Positions 57,371 through 64,000 of a stretch of DNA of 64,000 nucleotides are shown in pieces. Every line of letters starts with the position of its first letter. The first letter of the stretch is position 1. The position numbers were made by a program, and so were the translations under genes. Source of the DNA: Paraphysomonas bandaiensis (lineage: Eukaryota > Chrysophyceae); the NCBI GenBank assembly GCA_965644295.1, contig CBFFRP010000090.1, positions 96,833-160,832 on the forward strand, read 5' to 3'. The notes below the pieces were generated by a model that ran no database searches, had not been told where the DNA came from, and was given only the letters and a program-made list of their open reading frames with translations.

Positions 57371-59982
57371 CTAATCAAACCAGTCCTCGGCTTCTGCCAG
57401 CGCTGCTACATGCGCCAGCACTCCTTTAACTAAACCTCCATCCCCAGGTTGTACAGCATATTTATTTCGCGGAGATGTTTTACTCGACCCGTCTTGAGAA
57501 TCTTTAGTTGCCCGACCTTTTGACTTCGGCACTGGTGATGACAAGGAATATCCACCCTCTAAAACAGATATCACAGATTTGGATGTGTGTTTCACGCTCG
57601 AAGTTAACCAATGAAAGTCATCTTCATCTAAGAAGTGATACATATCATCATATATCGCATCGAATCCAGCGGAGAAGAAGAGAAGGTCTGGAGAAAACTC
57701 CTGTAGACGGGGTAGCAATCGGGTAGTAACCTTCTCCCTATTGTGTTGTAAATCAAACCCAATATGTAACTACAAGTGCATGGAACTGCCACAACAACAA
57801 TTCTGTCTGAATACCTCATTTCATCTGATGCTTGTTTGATTAAAGTCTTCTTCAATTTATTAGTCAACTTCTGCCTTCCGTGCATATCCCATGGTCCCGG
57901 TCCAATTGGCGTCATGGCAATATTGATGATGTGTTGATCATCATTCTCAATAGGAGTGCAATCACTGTCGGCCCCAGAGCATGGATAAAATCTCTCGTCT
58001 ATGAAAAAAAGCCAAAAGTGTTATCCACTATAAGTGTCTAAAAGCAACAAATCACCCGCATACAAGTTAATAGATGCAAACATAGTTTCTTTCGCATCCT
58101 GCTCGTTCAACCAGGGCTTATATGATCGACGAGTAATAGGAGCCCAAGAGGACGGCAGAGGCAGTGCAATCTCTCTTGGCCTAAGTACATCCAAATGTCA
58201 TCGTGAGTTACTATCGCGGACATATATATCGTATTTCCTTATGGAGTCCAATGCAGACAACTACATTCGCTCACCTGAGATTCCTGACAATTTCCTCCGT
58301 ACCATTTCCTAGCCAGACACGGTCCATATTTAAACAATGGATTTAATATACATAACACATATAAAACGAATAACATCTGCACTATAGTTTCACATATCAA
58401 ATATTTTAAGCACGGCGTAAATATACGTAAGTATGGTGACATCTGTCCACCCAATTATGCATACTTCGTACCATGGTGAACATCAATGTCTACTATGGCG
58501 ATCCTCAGGGGTCTTGAGCCTGGTGGATGCCCTCGAGCAATTTCCACCTCGCCGCTGCAATCCATAGCACTATAGTTATATCTCGCGTATGCCTGGTCAC
58601 AAGATTTAAATCATTGATGCATTTTGCGTAAGTCTGTCATAACGACGATTGTCCATCCCGGAGCAGTATCAGAATACTCACCGCAGCAATCCCAACTGTG
58701 TTGAGGAGACAAAATCCCGAAGAAGTCATGTCCGGCCGCAACCACAAATGGTCAGATGGCACACATCTGCAACCATATAAGCTCTTCAGCACATTCACCA
58801 AAAATCGTTATAATGTAGTAGTAGCAAAACAGAATCACAAACGTTGAAAACTTGTGTACAACACATACCCATTCGGTCCTGCATGATGGCCAGGCGGGCG
58901 GCCAATCACAAACGCAGTTCGTATACGGCCATCCCCCTTCTCGTCCTGATGCATACTAGAGCTTCCACCCTTTCCCGGCCTAGAGTACCGGGCTGGAGTG
59001 CTCAATGTGCCTGTTGGTCGGTCGGCAACAGTGCTCGGAGCTTCATCTCCTGGACTTCCCACGCCTTCATATCCAACATATTCTCGGTACCCAGCTGGAG
59101 TACTATTGGTACTAGGGAGAGTGGAGTAAAAGGGATTCCGTTCTCCGAGAGAAATGGAAGGCGAGAGGACTACATCGACGGCATGAATTGCAGCCCTGAA
59201 AAGAAAATGTATTGCAAAAACTTTAATTCACACAGCACAATGTTTTTAAGCAAAAAACATGCGCTTTATAAAGCATAACGTACCCGCAGAATGACTTGGC
59301 GGCATCGAGGCTATACCGGCTCAGCGGAGTGTCACTGTCCAAGTACCCAGCTGGAGCGTAAAATGATGGAACGGGTGTAGATCGGTTCTTGTCACTCACG
59401 TCCTCGGAAAGTTGAAGAACTTTGTTCTCCAAATGGTTGATGTAGTCGTATTCGTGTACACTAACAACAATTGACAGTAAAAACTTGGAATGGCAATATC
59501 TATTAATATATATCGTACCGGAGTATATCTGCAAGACTAGCTGGACGAATTTTCTTATCTTCTATCCAAACAATGGAATCCTTTACCACATCTCTTCGCA
59601 AGCATCCGTCCTCTCCACACAAGAGAAGAGTACGTTGTGCGTTTTCCTGATGATCTTTCGTATCATGAGCATCAGAACCTGAACTAAGTACATAAATTTT
59701 CGACCGCGATGATAGGGACCGTATCGTTTTGTCTTGTGCGGGGGGGTCAGGAGCAGCAGGCTCATTAGGAATATGAGGTACACGAAACGCTGCAGGTGTG
59801 GGCCGAAAATTGCCGCGTTTGCGATCATGTGTCATCATTGGAGACCCCTCTATAGTAGCACATGCCATATCCCGCTTAAGAAAGACCTGAATACCACCAT
59901 CCAATGCTAGATCAGTCATAGCTGATGACAGCTCATCTGCTGCTTCCTCCTTAACACCATCAGATGATGCAGAAGTTTTCAT
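57371..59982 (-). CDS. Zinc-dependent histone deacetylase, ~627 aa, nine exons
   Basis: Exons on the minus strand: 59982-59519, 59460-59284, 59195-58869, 58766-58682, 58592-58472, 58308-58275, 58180-58056, 57998-57815 and 57737-57371; all join in frame. Removes acetyl groups from histone lysines, with zinc at the active site. Landmarks: RVHEYDYINHLE; FVIGRPPGHHAGPNG (catalytic His pair, ~315); SGFCLLNTVGIAAAYARYNY; IAIVDIDVHHGNGTEEIVRN (zinc Asp and His, ~383-400); MTPIGPGPWD; LLFFSAGFDAIYDD (zinc Asp, ~530); VISVLEGGYSL (catalytic Tyr region). The N-terminal ~150 residues and an insertion of ~80 residues before GHHAG are low-complexity and lineage-specific. Looks like class II; exact class untested. 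A 34-base exon encodes GNGTEEIVRNL. Confidence 0.9.
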
Positions 59983-60849
59983 ATTGCCGACAAGTAAAAC
60001 AATAAGTTCGAGGGAGGATATATGAGTAACACGCAGATTCCGACGAAATCTTTTAATGCTAAAACCTCACAACCAAATACACACTATTCAAAATACGAAT
60101 ACCGAATACCCACACCGCCACCGAATACAATACATCTAGACATGTACAATGTATGTATGTATGTATGTATGTATGTATGTATGTATGTATGTATGTATGT
60201 ATGTATGTATGTATGTATGTATGTATGTATGTATGTATGTATGTATGTATGTATGTATGTATGTATGTATGTATGTATGTATGTATGTATGTATGTATGT
60301 ATGTATGTATGTATGTATGTATGTATGTATGTATGTATGTATGTATGTATGTATGTATGTATGTATGTATGTATGTATGTATGTATGTATGTATGTATGT
60401 ATGTATGTATGTATGTATGTATGTATGTATGTATGTATGTATGTATGTATGTATGTATGTATGTATGTGTATGTATGTATGTATGTATGTATGTATGTAT
60501 GTATGTATGTATGTATGTATGTATGTATGTATGTATGTATGTATGTATGTATGTATGTGTATGTATGTATGTATGTATGTATGTATGTATGTATGTATGT
60601 ATGTATGTATGTATGTATGTATGTATGTATGTATGTATGTATGTATGTATGTATGTATGTATGTATGTATGTATGTATGTATGTATGTATGTATGTATGT
60701 ATGTATGTATGTATGTATGTATGTATGTATGTATGTATGTATGTATGTATGGATCTTGCTTGTTGCTGTAGATGTATCGTGGCATAAGTGTACTTCTTAT
60801 ATAACATACATACAGTCACGCTCATCTGTCAGTACTCTCCCACCTAATC
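59983..60849. promoter_or_regulatory. Shared upstream region dominated by a microsatellite
   Basis: 867 bases between the divergent HDAC and multicopper oxidase starts. About 600 bases are (ATGT)n (separate entry). Flanks include ACATCTAGACATGTACAATG on one side and ATAACATACATACAGTCACG on the other. Confidence 0.45.
60148..60750. repeat. (ATGT)n microsatellite, about 600 bp
   Basis: About 150 tandem copies of a 4-base unit. There are only two interruptions, ATGTGTATG near 60466-60471 and near 60556-60561. Because 4 and 3 share no factor and the unit has no stop in any frame, it stays open in all frames and produces artefact proteins (MYVC and HTYI repeats). Not coding. Confidence 0.98.
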
Positions 60850-63288
60850 ATGAGACAGTATTCAAGGATTCCTGAGTCTGATGGCACAGACAAAGATGGA
60901 GTGTCTCGTATGGAGCATTCAGAGCTAGAGAGCTTAAAGTGGACATCTCTGGTCATATGCTGCAGCCTCTTCCTGTTAACAATATACGGGAGCTGGATAG
61001 AGATACAATCAGACCACAAGATATCTTCAGATGTGTCGTTTTCTCCAGAGGAGGAGACTCTTCCCCTGTCTCAGTATTTGTTATCTCGAGATGGTCGGCT
61101 TGAGGCCACTCTATCAGTGTCTATATGTTCAATCACAGTATCAAATATACTTATGTTTCAATCCCGCTGTTATAATAACCGCATACCAGGCCCGACACTT
61201 GTCGTCAGTCCTGGAGATACTTTAACTGTTGAATTGCGTAACAATCTAGAAAGAGATCCGCTTGTTATACACAACTCCTCACCAAACACGTTCAGGCATC
61301 CGAATACAACGAGTTTGCATGTTCATGGGCTCCACGTCAGTCCTGAAGGCGATAGTGACAATATTTACCGCGACTGTAATCCTGGTGAATCAATCACGTA
61401 TACATATGAAATTCCTAAAAATCACCCAAGTGGAACATTTTACTACCACCCCCACCATCATGGTTCTGCAACGTTACAAGTCTTAGGTGGCATGGCAGGG
61501 GCTATTTTAGTACGAGACAGGAAGCATAGACACTTAGAAGAAAATACAAAGCCATACGACAAGTTTATGGGCCCTAGCGGTTTCGGGAATCCTCGGTACC
61601 CGGAGTTTCCTGCGATTGAGAAAATAAGAAGATTAAGTCATAACGAAGGAATAAAATCTCTATATTTACCCAGTGCACGAGATCTTATGGTTGTACTACA
61701 GCGGTAAGAATGTTTTTGTATTGATATTAGGCTTCTGTATGTGTGTTGCTCATTTTTTTGTTGCTGTAGATTGAATTTTGTCACTGGTAGCAAGCCGTAT
61801 GATTCCCTTGCTAAGTTGACTGGGGATTCTTTATCCTCTCATGCTACTTTATTGAGACATTCTGAAGCTTCAGGAAGCAGTGATGAGGGTGATAATGATA
61901 TACTCGACACTATAGTCGCAAACGGTGCCATGAATCCCGTTGTCAATATACGAGTAAGTGAAAAACTCCGTCGTTGACTATTGTTTTTTCCGATTCTAGT
62001 TCTCATATAACGGTTGTGAATAGAATGGAGAGTTAACGAGGCTTAGACTTGTACATGCAGGTGAGCGTTTCCTACATATTGGAACGACTTGAAATATGTA
62101 AATCTGTGCAATGCTACAGGACTCGAGGATATGTTGGTACTTCGACCAGAGCGTGTAGATTCTGTCGATAAAACACTAAGCGGCGACTGTGCTTTCGCTG
62201 TGGTAGCACGAGACGGGGTGTATCTCCGTTCTCCGCTGTTATTGTATCCATTTGATGCACAAGATCCACCATTAGTGATGGCACCGGGCAGTCGAGCGGA
62301 TATTGCGGTGCTTTGCACCTATAACCCATTTGTTTCTTCGGATTTAAGGAGTATATATGAGATACGTTCTGGAGTCAAAAATTCTGATGAACGAGTGAAA
62401 GACTTCGTCGGGAGTAGTACAGCAGTATACGATGGTACACTTCTTCGTATAAAACTTGCAGAAGAGGATACGTCTGAAGCCGATGATGACGAATCGAATG
62501 ATGATGAAAATGGTATTGAAGCCTATGTTAATAGCGGCGATGATGATGACAATGACGATGATGACCGCGGCTATAGTGAAGATGAAATCCATGCCATGGG
62601 ATCAAGTGCAGTTGCCATGTACACAGAGCACGACCTCAAGCGGGTACTGTTAAACATCAATACATATGATCTTACGCAGGAGACCTTGTATCACCCAGAT
62701 GATGCTAAAAATAATAGTGTGCCCTCTTATTCTTCAGAGCCATATATTTTCGAATTTGTGCATGGGTGTAAAGATAGTAGTGGATATACATACTACGCCA
62801 TTAACAATGAGATTTTCAATGAATCTCATATTATGATCGAGGTAGGCAGATAATCTATATACAGTAGTATTTGATGAATAATCAGGTTCAACTGGGGGAA
62901 GTACAAGAATGGATAATAGTTAATTCAAGAAAGTTCGACTGCTCTTCGAATGATGCTTCAACTGAAGTCATGAAGTACAAGGTACAGCACGAATCTCACC
63001 CATTTCACATCCACACGAATCATTTTAAAGTTCTGCGTTCATCGGTTGAGCCGCCTCTAGATTTCAGAATAGGTACGGTAAACAGTAAATAGATATATAT
63101 ACGCCACATATATTTATTGTGTGTTGGTAGGAGAATGGCGAGATACTGTTGTGATGCCTGCCCCGGGAAACATAACTATTCAATGGAGAGCCGAAGATTT
63201 CTCAGGAAAAGCTTTAGCTCATTGTCACGTATTTTCACATGCAGATACGGGTATGACGATGAATTTCTTTATAGCCGATAGAAAATAG
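60850..63288 (+). CDS. Membrane-anchored multicopper oxidase, ~713 aa, six exons
   Basis: Exons: 60850-61703, 61770-61953, 62024-62060, 62120-62841, 62886-63072 and 63131-63288. A hydrophobic anchor at residues ~31-50 (WTSLVICCSLFLLTIYGSW) follows a short cytosolic tail, a type II arrangement with the enzyme outside or in the lumen. All copper motifs are present: HVHG (157-160), HPHHHG (200-205), HPFHIH (637-642) and HCHVFSHADTGM (692-703), including the type 1 axial Met. These give the type 1 and trinuclear centres of laccase/ferroxidase-type enzymes, which oxidise phenols, metals or bilirubin-like substrates with O2. An Asp-rich insertion (DDDDNDDDDRGYSEDE) lies near ~470-490. The 37-base exon 3 and its 59-base downstream intron are inferred from frame and from NGELTRLRLVHAG. 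Confidence 0.9.
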
Positions 63289-64000
63289 TGTTCTTGTGTT
63301 AAGTTTAAGGCATCGCGTTAACATCTCATTAGAACTCGCTAGTAGTCATGCATATACTTCCTAAAACTAAGTTAATTTTTACTGTATATCATAAGAGTAA
63401 GTCGAGTATCTAAAAATTATGAAATATAAAAATTGCAATCGATTACTGCTGAAAACGATATCCAATATATAAAGTTGTATTTGTAGATATCCCACTTTTA
63501 CGAATATTTGGATCACCGTATAACGGCCTTGCCGAACAAAAAATGTTCGGAAAATCGGTTTATCTCCACCGTATAATTATGATATCTAGAATATCTCGAT
63601 TTTACGAACACATTATTGTTCGGCATTTTTTTACCGTTTGGCCACTATCGCCATTCAAACCATACAACACCAATGCCCATAAACTGCAAGAACAAAGAAC
63701 TTAGAACAAACAAAGCACTTAGAACAAACTATTAGGATTCAGCTTAATACATGATTGTATCTGTGAGTTATAATGTTCAATGAAATATACCATGAACTGA
63801 ATTAGAGAGAGTATCTGTCGAAGATACGTGATCGTCATCATAACGTCGTCATTATCAGTTACACTTCTAACTATTCCGTTGTGCATGATAGTACGTTCTA
63901 TATTGTTATTCATAATTTTCACTCTATCGTGTTCATTACTTACACTCTAATAATCACAACATTGTTTTACTAATAAGCTTAAATCTTATTTTGGTAGCGG
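63289..64000. other. 3' spacer with hairpins and a dispersed repeat
   Basis: 712 AT-rich bases after the oxidase stop. CCGAACAAAAAATGTTCGG at about 63533-63551 is a perfect small hairpin, and TTACGAACAC...GTTCGGCATT follows. 63731-63892 is the inverted partner of 45281-45438. No gene is supported. Confidence 0.6.
63731..63892 (-). repeat. Dispersed repeat, inverted relative to 45281-45438
   Basis: ATTAGGATTCAGCTTAATAC through GTTGTGCATGATA matches the reverse complement of 45281-45438 with scattered changes. The minus-strand frame through it has no family resemblance and is not accepted as a gene. Confidence 0.8.

Noticed and set aside
60022-60875. Five long overlapping frames of MYVC / HTYI repeats on both strands
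   Set aside because: They are translations of the ATGT microsatellite, which contains no stop codon in any frame.
1-64000. CRISPR array, bacterial operon, rRNA or tRNA genes
   Set aside because: No repeat-spacer pattern, and no cloverleaf or rRNA motif that I could recognise by eye. A tRNAscan/Infernal run would settle the RNA genes.

Overview
This is nuclear DNA from a eukaryote. Nearly every gene is split by short GT-AG introns, mostly 35-190 bases (the shortest is 35). Exons join in frame with the standard code, and TAA, TAG and TGA are all used as stops. The gene set suggests a flagellated or ciliated single-celled eukaryote: a tubulin glycine ligase-like TTLL3 protein, a DNAJB13-like radial-spoke co-chaperone, a giant IQ-motif protein and coiled-coil proteins sit beside housekeeping genes (NUP160, VPS29, NUDC, PIG-V, a histone deacetylase). 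The sequence alone does not let me name the lineage. Exon boundaries below come from reading-frame continuity and splice consensus, not transcripts.

Layout. 1-98: acidic tail of a gene entering from the left. 1.1-11.4 kb: an unknown small protein (-) back to back with a gene for a ~2,896-residue IQ/EF-hand/beta-repeat protein (+). 11.4-14.8 kb: decayed retroelement. 14.8-20.2 kb: TTLL3-like ligase (+). 20.9-24.8 kb: coiled-coil protein (-) and a secreted protein with collagen-like Gly-X-Y runs (+). 24.8-26.6 kb: repeat debris. 26.7-28.9 kb: FAM210-like (-) and NudC (+). 28.9-36.3 kb: a foldback element, then NUP160 (+). 36.3-38.2 kb: hAT and retroelement debris. 38.2-41.0 kb: a degenerate metallophosphoesterase (-) and DNAJB13-like (+). 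41.9-44.7 kb: VPS29 (-) and an RGG/W2 translation-factor-like protein (+). 45.6-48.8 kb: tandem DsbA-fold protein (-) and threonine aldolase (+). 48.8-49.7 kb: retroelement tail. 49.8-53.0 kb: unknown lumenal protein (-) and GT8 glycosyltransferase (+). 53.8-56.8 kb: PIG-V (-) and cathepsin X-like protease (+). 57.4-63.3 kb: histone deacetylase (-) and a membrane-anchored multicopper oxidase (+), separated by a ~600-base ATGT microsatellite.

The main architectural signal is that nine pairs of genes are head to head. Their short shared upstream spaces are mostly rich in alternating purine-pyrimidine (TATAC/ACATAC) sequence and repeatedly carry a TACTGCTGTA/TACAGCAGTA-like motif. This looks like a bidirectional-promoter signature. 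Other points of interest are the giant protein's repeated beta modules, a pseudo-phosphoesterase that has lost nearly all metal ligands, a cathepsin X whose HIP mini-loop is replaced, and a W2 domain on an RGG protein without MIF4G.
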